The notes under the pieces were generated by a model, which saw nothing but the letters and a program-made list of their open reading frames with translations, ran no database searches and had not been told where the DNA came from. Positions 43,295 to 52,925 of a stretch of DNA of 64,000 bases are shown one piece after another (position 1 is the stretch's first letter; each line of letters opens with the position of its first letter). Where the stretch lies: positions 3,117,501-3,181,500 of the forward strand of contig NZ_CP117452.1 in NCBI RefSeq assembly GCF_030687895.1. Reading direction: 5' to 3'. Position numbers and translations under genes: made by a program. This stretch comes from Pseudomonas sp. FP198 (lineage in GTDB: Bacteria > Pseudomonadota > Gammaproteobacteria > Pseudomonadales > Pseudomonadaceae).

Positions 43295-44587
43295 TCATGG
43301 CTTGCGAGTCACCCGCCACACGGTGTTCGCCAGGTCATCGGCGATGATCAACGCACCGCGCGGATCAACGGTCACACCCACGGGCCGCCCACGGGTCTTG
43401 CCATCGTCACCGCGAAAACCCGTGGCGAAGTCCACCGGCTCACCGGCGGGACGACCGTTGCGAAACGGCACGAAAATGACCTTGTAGCCCACCGGCTGGT
43501 CGCGGTTCCAACTGCCGTGCTCACCCACGAAGGCGCCTTCGGCGAATTGCTCGCCCATGGCCGGGATGGAGAAATCGACACCGAGTGCCGCGACGTGGGA
43601 CCCGAGGCTGTAGTCGGGTTTGACCGCTGCGGCGACTTTTTGCGGATCCTGCGGCTGCGCGCGCGGATCGACGTTCTGCCCCCAATAGCTATAGGGCCAG
43701 CCATAGAACGCGCCCTCGCGCACCGATGTCAGGTAATCCGGCACCAGGTCGGGGCCCAACTCGTCACGCTCGTTGACCACCGCCCACAACTGTCCGGAGC
43801 CAGGCTCGACCTTCAGCGCCGTCGGGTTGCGCAGACCTGTCGCATAGGGTCTGTGGGCGCCCGTCTCGGCGTCGATCTGCCAGACCATGGCCCGGTCGAT
43901 TTCGACTTCCATGCCGCGTTCGGTGACGTTGCTGTTCGAACCGATGCCAACGTACAGCGAGCGTCCGTCGGGACTGATGGCCAGTGCCTTGGTCCAGTGG
44001 TGGTTGATCTCGGAGGGCAGGTCGGTGACTTTGGTGGGTGGCCCGCCGGCCTTGGTCTGGCCCTCTTCATAATCGAAGCGCACCAGTGCGTCCTGGTTGG
44101 CGACGTACAGCTTGCCGTCGGCAAACGCCAGGCCATAGGGTGCGTTGAGGTTTTCGGCGAAGACCGTCTTGAGCTCGTAGGTGCCGTCACCGTCAGCGTC
44201 GCGCAACAAGGTCAGACGATTGCCGCCCTTGACCTGGGTGTTGCCCTTGGCCTTGATGACGCTGGCAATCACATCCTTGGGCTTGAGCTTCGCGGCGTTT
44301 CCGCCACGGCCTTCGGCCACCAGGATATCGCCGTTGGGCAACACCAGGGTCTGGCGCGGAATCTTCAGGTCGGTGGCGATCGCGGTGATCTCGTAGCCTT
44401 GCGGCACCGTTGGTTTCTGCTCGCCCCAGGGCACCGGCTCGGCGATTTTCATGCTGGGCAACAACCCGCGCTGGGGCTCCGGCAATTTGGGGTCCGGACC
44501 GCGTGCCTGAGTGGCGTCCCCTTCCCCTCCGCACGCGCTCAGCAACAGCGCCATGCTCAAGGCTGTCAATGCGATGCGCGGTTTCAT
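43295..44587 (-). CDS. Sorbosone-dehydrogenase-like (PQQ-type beta-propeller) lipoprotein
   Basis: 430 residues. Lipoprotein signal MKPRIALTALSMALLLSACGG with the lipobox Cys, then a six-bladed propeller of the glucose/sorbosone dehydrogenase family: VLPNGDILVAEGRGG, YGLAFADGKLYVAN, ALAISPDGRSLYVGIGSNS, RNPTALKVEPGSGQLWAVVN and FVGEHGSWNRDQPVGYK. Relatives oxidise sugars or aldoses with PQQ in the periplasm. Co-transcribed with the DUF2231 membrane protein, whose stop overlaps this start by four bases. Confidence 0.85.
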   Translation of the reverse strand: MKPRIALTALSMALLLSACGGEGDATQARGPDPKLPEPQRGLLPSMKIAEPVPWGEQKPTVPQGYEITAIATDLKIPRQTLVLPNGDILVAEGRGGNAAKLKPKDVIASVIKAKGNTQVKGGNRLTLLRDADGDGTYELKTVFAENLNAPYGLAFADGKLYVANQDALVRFDYEEGQTKAGGPPTKVTDLPSEINHHWTKALAISPDGRSLYVGIGSNSNVTERGMEVEIDRAMVWQIDAETGAHRPYATGLRNPTALKVEPGSGQLWAVVNERDELGPDLVPDYLTSVREGAFYGWPYSYWGQNVDPRAQPQDPQKVAAAVKPDYSLGSHVAALGVDFSIPAMGEQFAEGAFVGEHGSWNRDQPVGYKVIFVPFRNGRPAGEPVDFATGFRGDDGKTRGRPVGVTVDPRGALIIADDLANTVWRVTRKP

Positions 44588-45012
44588 TGCTCACCTCCGG
44601 AACGCAGATTGGTCAGCCCGACCCACGCCGCAGCGCAGGCCAACACGCTGACGGCGACTGACAGAACCAGGCCCTGGGGCATGATGGCCCAGGCGTCCTT
44701 GGCATGTTCAAAGGCATTGATCAGCCCGAGTACCCAAGTCACCAGCAACAGCAGGAAATACACCACGGGACGCCCGGCCTTGCGCTCCGCACGGATCAGA
44801 TTGACCAGCGCAAACAGCAAGGCCAACCCACAGAACAGCAGTCCGCCGGCAATCAGCCAGGAGGCGAAATTGCTCCATTGGATCTGGTAGGTCTTGTAGT
44901 ACGCGATGTCATTGAGCAGCGCCCCGAGAAACAACGGAACGCTACCGGCGAGCAGGACCGCGTGAAGCGGACCTGGCGTGCTTCGGTAGAGGGGATGGGT
45001 GGTAACGGTCAT
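44584..45012 (-). CDS. DUF2231-type membrane protein
   Basis: 142 residues with four hydrophobic segments (AVLLAGSVPLFLGALL, SWLIAGGLLFCGLALLFAL, VVYFLLLLVTWVLGLI, GLVLSVAVSVLACAAAWVGL) and the N-terminal TTHPLYRSTPGPLHAVLL that matches DUF2231. Function is unknown, but such proteins are frequent partners of propeller dehydrogenases and may help electron transfer. Overlap with the downstream gene is ATGA. Confidence 0.82.
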   Translation of the reverse strand: MTVTTHPLYRSTPGPLHAVLLAGSVPLFLGALLNDIAYYKTYQIQWSNFASWLIAGGLLFCGLALLFALVNLIRAERKAGRPVVYFLLLLVTWVLGLINAFEHAKDAWAIMPQGLVLSVAVSVLACAAAWVGLTNLRSGGEQ

Positions 45013-45198
45013 GACAGCTCCTTATCGTTCAGCGTCCCGTGGCGGTTTCCGTGAGATCCGGGCCACCGGGGTCGCGTTGATTAACGCCTAGGGAAATGAT
45101 CGTGCCGCCAAAGCGATAGTTCCGATTTTTCGCTTGGGGTAAGGCGGCAGTTCCCAGCATTTTCATGACAGGGAGTACGGTGCATGCCGATACAAACC

Positions 45199-45326
45199 GT
45201 GGCGAGGGAGCTTGCTCCCGCTGGGCTGCGTAGCGGCCCCAAGCCCTATCACCGAGGTGTGCCAGGCTGATCACGAGCCTTTTGGGATTGCTGCGCAATC
45301 CAGCGGGAGCAAGCTCCCTGGCCACG
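45199..45326. repeat. REP pair (REPIN), GTGGCGAGGGAGC family, copy 1 of a direct duplication
   Basis: Inverted arms around a centre with GCTGCGTAGCGGCCCCAAGC and GTGTGCCAGGCTGATCACGA. The same centre recurs 177 bp downstream. Confidence 0.85.
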
Positions 45327-45375
45327 AAGGGCAGTGCTGGGTGTCAGCGTCAAAGGCTTGAGGTCATGGTTTTCT

Positions 45376-45507
45376 GTGGCGAGGGGATTTATCCCCGCTG
45401 GGCTGCGTAGCGGCCCCAAGCCCCTTCACCAGGGTGTGCCAGGCTGATCACGACCAGCCTTCTTGGGATTGCTACGCAATCCAGCGGGAGCAAGCTCCCT
45501 CGCCACG
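45376..45507. repeat. REP pair (REPIN), GTGGCGAGGGAGC family, copy 2
   Basis: Shares the long centre of the preceding unit with few changes. The left arm is the variant GAGGGGATTTATCCCCGCTG. The rest of the 45013-45535 gap holds no gene. Confidence 0.85.
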
Positions 45508-45535
45508 GGGGAATGGGGTTTCGGGGTGGTTCGGG

Positions 45536-46459
45536 TTAAACCCGCACCATCAGGGACTCGTCCGCATCCGCCGCGCCATGCAGCAATTCGATCAGCCAAT
45601 CGATGAACACCCTTACCCTCGGCGACAGCTGTCGATGAGGCGGGTAGACCACTGAAATCGGCCATGACGGCACCGGATGATCGCTCAGTACCTCGATCAA
45701 CCGCCCCTCGGCGATCTGCCGTTGCACGTGGTAACGCGGCGCCTGGATCAGGCCGAATCCTGCCTCACAAGCCGTTACGTAGCCGTCGGCGTTGTTGACG
45801 GTCAGCTCGGATGACATCTGCAATTCGCGCACCTGCCCTGCCACTTCGAATTCGAACGGGAAATAGCGACCGTTACCGGACGCGAAACCGATGGCGCGGT
45901 GCTCTGCCAGGTCCTCCAGCGCCACAGGCGTACCTGAACGGGCCAAGTAGCCAGGGCTGGCGCAAGTCACCTGGCACAACCGCACGATCGGTCGCGCCAC
46001 CAGCGCCTGGTCGCTGATGGCGCCGGCCCGAACGGCGCAATCCACGCCTTCACGCTGCAGATGAACCAACCGGTCATGAAACCCCAGGTCCAGTTTCAAT
46101 TGCGGATAGCGCCGATAGAAGTCCGCCAGGTTCGGCACGATCCATGTGCAGCCGAAGGCGATGGGCATGTCCACGCGCAGGGTGCCGCGAGGTTGGCTGC
46201 GTTGCGCCGACAGCGAGGTTTCCAGGTCATCCAGTTCATCGAGCAACTGGCCGCAGCGCTGGTAATAGGCTTCGCCGTCCAGGGTTGCGCGCACCTGCCG
46301 CGTGGTGCGCTGTAGCAGTTGCACCCCCAGATGCCCCTCCAGTTGCTGGATCAACAGGCTGACGGTAGCCCGGGGCAAACCCAGATCGTCGGCCGCCTTG
46401 CCGAAACCGCCCAGTTCGACGATGCGCCGGAACACCTGCATTGCCTGTAGTCGATCCAT
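45536..46459 (-). CDS. LysR-family transcriptional regulator
   Basis: 307 residues. Helix-turn-helix VELGGFGKAADDLGLPRATVS and effector domain with GTLRVDMPIAFGCTWIVPNL and VYPPHRQLSPRVRVFIDWL, the CrgA/AaeR-like group. ATG 46459 follows GTGGAACC. Divergent from the aldo/keto reductase gene with a clear inverted repeat between them, so it is the likely regulator of that gene. Confidence 0.9.
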   Translation of the reverse strand: MDRLQAMQVFRRIVELGGFGKAADDLGLPRATVSLLIQQLEGHLGVQLLQRTTRQVRATLDGEAYYQRCGQLLDELDDLETSLSAQRSQPRGTLRVDMPIAFGCTWIVPNLADFYRRYPQLKLDLGFHDRLVHLQREGVDCAVRAGAISDQALVARPIVRLCQVTCASPGYLARSGTPVALEDLAEHRAIGFASGNGRYFPFEFEVAGQVRELQMSSELTVNNADGYVTACEAGFGLIQAPRYHVQRQIAEGRLIEVLSDHPVPSWPISVVYPPHRQLSPRVRVFIDWLIELLHGAADADESLMVRV

Positions 46460-46470
46460 GGTTCCACTCA

Positions 46471-46491
46471 CTATTCGGAAATCACGAATAG
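46471..46491. promoter_or_regulatory. LysR-type operator, perfect inverted repeat
   Basis: CTATTCG-N7-CGAATAG lies 12 bases before the LysR start and 80 before the reductase start. It fits the T-N11-A rule of LysR boxes. Confidence 0.65.
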
Positions 46492-46571
46492 TTAAAACAA
46501 AAACAGCGGCTTTATCCAGAAAACTGTTTTACGAAGACTGATCACGTCACTTCAACCTAAAGGAACAACCA

Positions 46572-47567
<996 letters not shown>

Positions 47568-47592
47568 GCAGGCCGGGCTTTTTACCCGCAAC

Positions 47593-47635
47593 GGCACCGG
47601 GGACATTCGTCCCCCGTGCCACCCCGGCACGTTTT
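47593..47635 (+). terminator. Terminator of the aldo/keto reductase gene
   Basis: CGTGCC-ACCCC-GGCACG followed by TTTT. A larger upstream hairpin, GGCAC-C-GGGGAC/GTCCCC-C-GTGCC at 47593-47620, shares GTGCC with it. Confidence 0.6.
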
Positions 47636-47743
47636 CGATCCGATTCTTGACCAGCGGCGCCAAATCCCGCTGCGATATTCTGGCTTACTGCAAATCCTCT
47701 GCTATAGCTTAAGCCCTTCACTTCATGCATGTGAGGCAAGGGA

Positions 47744-49153
47744 ATGTCAGTCGCCAAGAAGATGAGTGTGAGTCAGCTGACCATGCTGACCGCCGTCAAC
47801 ATGCTAGGGTCCGGCATCATATTGTTGCCGACCAAACTCGCCGAAGTCGGCGGCATCTCCATCCTGTCCTGGCTGATCACCGCCACGGGCTCGCTGGCAC
47901 TGGCCTACGCGTTCGCCCGCTGCGGCATGCTCAGCCGCAAGACCGGCGGCATGGGCGGTTACGCCGAATATACCTTCGGCAAATCCGGCAACTACATCAC
48001 CAACTACACCTACGGCCTTTCGCTGTTGATTGCCAACGTGGCGATCAGCATTACCGCCGTCGGCTATATCCAGACGTTGTTCGAGATCAAGCTGGATTCG
48101 CTGCAAGTCGGCCTGGCGACCATCGCTTTGTTGTGGCTGACCACCTTCGCCAATTTCGGCGGCGCACGCATCACCGGCAAGATCGGCGCCGTGACGGTGT
48201 GGGGAGTCATCGCCCCGGTGGTGCTGGTTTCCACGGTCGGTTGGTTCTGGTTCGACAGCAGCATTTATGCCGCCGGCTGGAACCCTCACGACAAGACCTG
48301 GTACGAAGCGGCAGGCGCTTCGGTGGCGATCACGCTCTGGGCATTCCTCGGGCTCGAATCGGCCTGCGCCAACGGGGATGCGGTGGAAAATCCCGAGAAG
48401 AACGTGCCGATCGCGGTCCTTGGCGGGACCCTCGGCGCCGCGGTGATCTACATCGTTTCGACCAACGTCATCGCCGGTATTGTCGACAACGCCGAGCTGG
48501 TCTCCTCCACCGCGCCGTTCGGCCTGGTGTTCGCCAAGATGTTCACGCCGCTGGTGGGTGACATCGTCATGGGCCTGATGGTGCTGGCCTGCATCGGCTC
48601 GTTGCTCGGCTGGCAATTCACCGTCGCACAAGTCTTCAAGAGTTCGGCGGATACCGGCTATTTCCTGCCGATCTTCGCCAAGGCCAACAAACATGGCGTG
48701 CCGATCATCAGCATGCTGATCCTGCTGGCGATGCAGACAACCATGGCGCTGCTGACCATCAGCCCGGACCTGGCCAAGCAGTTCGATACGCTGGTGAATC
48801 TCGCCGTGGTGACCAACCTGGTGCCCTACATTCTCTCCATGGCGACACTGGTGACCCTGCAAAAGGTTTCGAATGTCCCGGCGAACAAAGCCCTGGTCAC
48901 CAATATCGTCGCGGGCATCGCCGCGGCCTACAGCTACCTGGCCCTCTACAGCTCGGGCGAACAAGCCTTGATGCTCGGCGGCGTTGCGGTGATCTTCGGC
49001 TATACGCTGTTCGGTTTCGTCAACACCCGCCTGATCCGCCTGGAGGCGTTGAACAACAGCGTACCGACCCAGACCGTCGCGGCGCAGCACATCGTTGGCG
49101 AGCCCATTCCCGTCAACCACCTGAAGGCAGCTAACCTGGAGCCCTTGCCATGA
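47744..49153 (+). CDS. potE: PotE-type putrescine/ornithine (basic amino acid/polyamine) antiporter
   Basis: 469-residue APC-family antiporter with 12 helices. Near-identity to E. coli PotE from memory in LTMLTAVNMLGSGIILLPTKL, NYITNYTYGLSLLIANVAI, LWAFLGLESACANGDAVENP and GTLGAAVIYIVSTNVIAGIV (each shown in part). It exchanges a decarboxylated amine for its amino acid. GAGG lies seven bases before the ATG. Overlaps the decarboxylase gene by four bases. Confidence 0.88.
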   Translation: MSVAKKMSVSQLTMLTAVNMLGSGIILLPTKLAEVGGISILSWLITATGSLALAYAFARCGMLSRKTGGMGGYAEYTFGKSGNYITNYTYGLSLLIANVAISITAVGYIQTLFEIKLDSLQVGLATIALLWLTTFANFGGARITGKIGAVTVWGVIAPVVLVSTVGWFWFDSSIYAAGWNPHDKTWYEAAGASVAITLWAFLGLESACANGDAVENPEKNVPIAVLGGTLGAAVIYIVSTNVIAGIVDNAELVSSTAPFGLVFAKMFTPLVGDIVMGLMVLACIGSLLGWQFTVAQVFKSSADTGYFLPIFAKANKHGVPIISMLILLAMQTTMALLTISPDLAKQFDTLVNLAVVTNLVPYILSMATLVTLQKVSNVPANKALVTNIVAGIAAAYSYLALYSSGEQALMLGGVAVIFGYTLFGFVNTRLIRLEALNNSVPTQTVAAQHIVGEPIPVNHLKAANLEPLP

Positions 49154-51438
49154 CGGAACATCGAAATCTGTTGGGGATGCTGGCCTTGCTGGTCTCCAAT
49201 GCGCCCGACAAACGCAGCGTATTCGGTCGTGCCCTGATCCAGCTGATCAGCGATGTGGAGGACCGCGCCGTGAGCGTGCTGACCTCCGAAACCCTGAGTG
49301 ATGCCAAGTCGATCCTGAGCTCCGACCCGGCCATCCAATGCGTGTTGCTCAGTTGGGAAATCGACACCAGCGACGACCACCGCGAATGCATCGACCTGCT
49401 CACCGCGCTACGCGAGCGCAACACCCGCGTACCGGTGTTCCTGATCAGTGATCGCAGCACGGCGTCCAACGTGCCGTTGATCGTCATGCAACATGCCGAT
49501 GACTTCATCTGGCTGCCGGAAGACACCAGCCGCTTCCTCAGCGGGCGGATACTGGCGGCTATCGAGCGCTATCGCCAGGCGGTGCTGCCGCCGATGTTCG
49601 GCGCGCTGCTGAAGTTTGCCCGCAGCTACGAATATTCCTGGCACACACCGGGCCATGCGGGCGGCACGGCGTTCTTGAAAAGCACCGCCGGCCGGGCATT
49701 CTATGAGTTTTTCGGGGAGAACCTGCTGCGCTCGGACCTGTCGATTTCCGTCGGCGAGCTGGGTTCCCTGCTCGACCACAGCGGCCCTATCGGACAGGGC
49801 GAGCGATATGCCGCCAAAGTGTTCGGCGCGCATCGCACCTACTACGTCACCAACGGCTCATCGATGTCCAACCGCGTCATCCTGATGGCCAGTGTGACCC
49901 GCGACCAGATCGCATTGTGCGACCGCAACTGCCATAAATCCGCCGAGCATGCGATGACCCTCTCCGGGGCCATTCCGACCTACCTGGTGCCGACCCGCAA
50001 CCGCTTCGGCATCATCGGCCCAATCCTGCCGCAGACGCTCAGCGCCGAGGGGGTGAAGGCCGCCATCGCGAGCAACCCGCTGGTCAAGAGTCACATCGAC
50101 CCGACGCCGGTGCATGCGATCATCACCAACTCCACCTATGACGGCCTGACCTACAACGTCACTCGCGTCGAGGAGTTGTTGGGGCAAAGCGTCGATCGGC
50201 TGCATTTCGACGAAGCCTGGTACGGCTACGCGCGTTTCAATCCGCTGTACAAGGATCGCTTTGCGATGCACGGCAGCCCGGACGATCACGACCCGTCGAA
50301 ACCGACCGTGTTCGCCACCCAGTCCACGCATAAGCTGTTGGCGGCGCTGTCCCAGGCCTCGATGATCCATGTGCGCAACGGCCGCAATCCGATCCCCCAT
50401 GGGCGCTTCAACGAGTCGTACATGATGCACGCCTCGACCTCGCCGAATTACGCAATCATGGCCTCCTGCGACGTCAGCTCGGCGATGATGGAGGCGCCCA
50501 GCGGGCAGATCCTCACCAGCGAAGCGATCGAGGAAGCCATCGCCTTCCGTCAGGTCATCTCGCATATGCAGAACGAGATGCGCAGCCATGACGACTGGTT
50601 CTTTTCCTGCTGGCAGCCGCCGTCAGTACAGGTCGACGGGTTGTCGATTGCGTTCCACGAAGTTGACCCGGCCAGGCTCAAGGTCGATCCAGGCTGCTGG
50701 GTCCTGCACCCCAATGAAGTCTGGCACGGCTTCGGTGACATTGAAGACGGCTACTGCATGCTCGACCCGATCAAGGTCTCGATCCTCAGCCCCGGGATGG
50801 GCGACGACGGCAACCTGCTGGACTTCGGTATTCCGGCGTGTGTGCTCAGTGCCTACCTAGGCACGCAAGGCATCGTGGTGGAAAAAACCACCGATTTCAC
50901 CATCCTGTTCCTGTTTTCCATCGGCATCACCAAGGGCAAGTGGGGCACGCTGGTCAACGCGCTGCTCGACTTCAAGCGCGACTACGACGCCAACCTGGAA
51001 CTGGAACTCTGCCTGCCCGACCTGTTGAGCGCCAACCAGCAGCGTTATTCCGGCATGGGTCTCAAGGACCTCGCCGAAGAAATTTTCGCCGCCATGAAAC
51101 AAACCAGGACCACTGCCGCCATGGCCCAGGCGTTTGGCACACTGCCTCAGGCGCACTTCAGCCCGGTGGAGGCGTACGAGAAACTGGTCAAGAACGAGAT
51201 CGAGCAAGTCACCCTCGAAGAAGCGGCCGGACGCATCGCCGCGACGGGTATCGTGCCGTATCCACCAGGAATTCCCTTGCTGATGCCGGGAGAAAACGCA
51301 GGGCCGTCGGAAGGACCGGTGCTGACCTATCTCAAGGCCCTGGAGAGCTTTGACCGATCGTTCCCCGGGTTCACCCATGACACCCATGGAATTGAAAGCG
51401 AAGCGGGCACTTATCGATTGCTGGTGCTGAAACAGTAG
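49150..51438 (+). CDS. Orn/Lys/Arg decarboxylase, fold-I PLP enzyme (AdiA/LdcA-like)
   Basis: 762 residues: N-terminal receiver-like wing domain (1-130), PLP core with WHTPGHAGG, FFGENLLRSDLSISVGELG and Lys395 in TQSTHKLLAALSQAS forming the Schiff base, and the C-terminal domain with CWVLHPNEVWHGFGDIEDG. From memory the last segments sit closer to arginine decarboxylase AdiA than to ornithine decarboxylase SpeF, whereas the partner transporter is PotE-like. The substrate is therefore open (ornithine, lysine or arginine). The pair would give acid resistance or polyamine export by H+ consumption. Confidence 0.88.
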   Translation: MTEHRNLLGMLALLVSNAPDKRSVFGRALIQLISDVEDRAVSVLTSETLSDAKSILSSDPAIQCVLLSWEIDTSDDHRECIDLLTALRERNTRVPVFLISDRSTASNVPLIVMQHADDFIWLPEDTSRFLSGRILAAIERYRQAVLPPMFGALLKFARSYEYSWHTPGHAGGTAFLKSTAGRAFYEFFGENLLRSDLSISVGELGSLLDHSGPIGQGERYAAKVFGAHRTYYVTNGSSMSNRVILMASVTRDQIALCDRNCHKSAEHAMTLSGAIPTYLVPTRNRFGIIGPILPQTLSAEGVKAAIASNPLVKSHIDPTPVHAIITNSTYDGLTYNVTRVEELLGQSVDRLHFDEAWYGYARFNPLYKDRFAMHGSPDDHDPSKPTVFATQSTHKLLAALSQASMIHVRNGRNPIPHGRFNESYMMHASTSPNYAIMASCDVSSAMMEAPSGQILTSEAIEEAIAFRQVISHMQNEMRSHDDWFFSCWQPPSVQVDGLSIAFHEVDPARLKVDPGCWVLHPNEVWHGFGDIEDGYCMLDPIKVSILSPGMGDDGNLLDFGIPACVLSAYLGTQGIVVEKTTDFTILFLFSIGITKGKWGTLVNALLDFKRDYDANLELELCLPDLLSANQQRYSGMGLKDLAEEIFAAMKQTRTTAAMAQAFGTLPQAHFSPVEAYEKLVKNEIEQVTLEEAAGRIAATGIVPYPPGIPLLMPGENAGPSEGPVLTYLKALESFDRSFPGFTHDTHGIESEAGTYRLLVLKQ

Positions 51439-51439
51439 C

Positions 51440-52003
51440 TCAACCCGGGATCAGTCCGGCTTCCTGGTAGCTGAGGATCAGTTCGTCGAACAGGCTGATG
51501 TCGAGCCGCGTCCGGGCAATCAACTGGGCACCGGCGACAGCGGTGTAAATGGCCAGGGCGCGGCGTTCACACTTTTCCACGCTGCCCGTGCCGGCGGCTG
51601 CCAGCACCTCGGCCAGCCACGCCACGTTGGCGTCGGCGAAAGCCTTGACCTCGCGCTTCACCGGCTCAGGCAAGTCTTCGTGTTCGGCCGCCATGAAGCT
51701 GGACAGGCAGAGTCTGTTGCCGTCCTCCAATGACTTGCGAAAGATCGACGGGTACAGCCGCAAGCAACCATGGGGGTCGGGGTTCTCCTCACGGATCGTC
51801 TTCAGAACGGCGGCCGCGTCCTGCCAGTAGCGTTCAGCTACCGCCGCGCCCAGATCGGCCTTGCTGGGGAAGTGGTAGTAGATACTCGCGTTCTTGATCC
51901 CCACCGCTTCGGCAATGCTTCGAAAGTTTATTCCGCTGTAGCCATGGGTCTGCGCAGCGCTTTTAGCGGCTGCCAGGATGGCTTCCCGAGCGTTTTCGCT
52001 CAC
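51440..52003 (-). CDS. TetR-family transcriptional regulator
   Basis: 187 residues starting at GTG 52003 (GAGGAACG upstream); an ATG at 52069 would overlap an operator. Helix-turn-helix FRSIAEAVGIKNASIYYHFPSK and a C-terminal helical domain of the TetR_C_33/NemR-like type. It ends one base from the decarboxylase stop (convergent). Divergent from the GST gene; two matching operator-like sites lie between. Confidence 0.88.
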   Translation of the reverse strand: MSENAREAILAAAKSAAQTHGYSGINFRSIAEAVGIKNASIYYHFPSKADLGAAVAERYWQDAAAVLKTIREENPDPHGCLRLYPSIFRKSLEDGNRLCLSSFMAAEHEDLPEPVKREVKAFADANVAWLAEVLAAAGTGSVEKCERRALAIYTAVAGAQLIARTRLDISLFDELILSYQEAGLIPG

Positions 52004-52057
52004 GTCCCGTTCCTCATTCTGAATGGCTGAAACCGGGCTGATTGTACCCGCAGCCAG

Positions 52058-52080
52058 TTTACCTGCCAAGTGACAGGTAG
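52058..52080. promoter_or_regulatory. TetR operator-like site 1
   Basis: ACCTG-CCAAGTGA-CAGGT inverted repeat, sharing 20 of 23 bases with site 2. Confidence 0.6.
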
Positions 52081-52083
52081 GGG

Positions 52084-52112
52084 TTGACAGCCCGAGAACT
52101 GTCGCCCAATCT
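52084..52112 (+). promoter_or_regulatory. Putative GST promoter
   Basis: TTGACA, 17 bases, CAATCT. The second operator begins right at the -10, so TetR binding would block the polymerase. Confidence 0.5.
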
Positions 52113-52135
52113 TTTACCTACCAATTGACAGGCAG
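52113..52135. promoter_or_regulatory. TetR operator-like site 2
   Basis: TTTACCTACCAATTGACAGG and following CAG repeat site 1 with a 55-bp offset. It ends 11 bases before the GST start. Confidence 0.6.
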
Positions 52136-52146
52136 GTAAGTTGACC

Positions 52147-52848
52147 ATGACTCTTCCCCATTCCCACCACGACGTTTCCGAGCTTCCTATGATGAAAATC
52201 CATGACTGGTTTGACGGCCCGTACCCGGCGCGAGTACGCATCGCCCTGGCTGAGAAAGGTCTACTCTCGAAAATCGAATTCGTCTCGGTCAATCTATGGA
52301 CGGGCGAACACAAGAAGCCGGAGTTCCTCGCGATCAATTATTCGGGAACGCTGCCGGTGTTGGAGCTGGAAGACGGCACGCTCATCGCCGAATGCACGGC
52401 GATCACGCAGTACCTGGACGCCTTGGTTGGGCCCCCAGCCCTGACCGGTGAAACGCCTTTGGAGAAAGGCCTGATCCAGATGATGACCAAGCGCGCCGAA
52501 ATAGAATTCCTCGATGCGGTCAGCGTGTATTTCCACCATGCGACCCCGGGTCTAGGGCCGGAGGTCGAGTTGTACCAGAACGCTGAGTGGGGCATGCGTA
52601 TGCGCGACAAGGCGGTCAGGGGCATGCGTTATTTCAACGGCCTGCTGAGCCAACGCCCTTTTGTTGCAGGCGAGCATTTTTCGATGGCAGACATCGCGGT
52701 ACTGGGCGGCATGATCTTCGCCTCGCTGGTCAAGTTGCCAGTGCCCGAGGAATGCCAGGCGTTGCTGGCATGGCATTCGAAGATGCAGGCAAGACCCAGC
52801 GTCCAGCAGTGGCGAGCAATGGTCGAGCGCGGTGCAGCGCAACGTTGA
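52147..52848 (+). CDS. Glutathione S-transferase family protein
   Basis: 233 residues. N-terminal thioredoxin-fold region (MMKIHDWFDGPYPARVRIAL, INYSGTLPVLELEDGTLIAE, with SGTLPVLE holding the cis-Pro and glutathione site) and a helical C-terminal domain (FVAGEHFSMADIAVLGG). Start could also be at 52189 or 52192. The Tyr/Ser/Cys catalytic residue is not obvious. Probably detoxifies an electrophile sensed by the divergent TetR protein. Confidence 0.85.
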   Translation: MTLPHSHHDVSELPMMKIHDWFDGPYPARVRIALAEKGLLSKIEFVSVNLWTGEHKKPEFLAINYSGTLPVLELEDGTLIAECTAITQYLDALVGPPALTGETPLEKGLIQMMTKRAEIEFLDAVSVYFHHATPGLGPEVELYQNAEWGMRMRDKAVRGMRYFNGLLSQRPFVAGEHFSMADIAVLGGMIFASLVKLPVPEECQALLAWHSKMQARPSVQQWRAMVERGAAQR

Positions 52849-52856
52849 AGTAAAAA

Positions 52857-52891
52857 CGCATCCGCCATTTGATGTAACGGCGGCGGATGCG
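52857..52891. terminator. Bidirectional terminator between GST and trmK
   Basis: A ten-pair stem CGCATCCGCC/GGCGGATGCG has CTTT after it on the plus strand and TTTTTAC after it on the minus strand. Confidence 0.7.
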
Positions 52892-52925
52892 CTTTGTCAG
52901 CCAGTCGCGCAACAGCTCGAGCGGC

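Noticed and set aside
47804..49120. 438-codon minus-strand frame opposite potE
   Set aside because: His/Asp/Gln-rich shadow of the membrane protein; no domain recognised.
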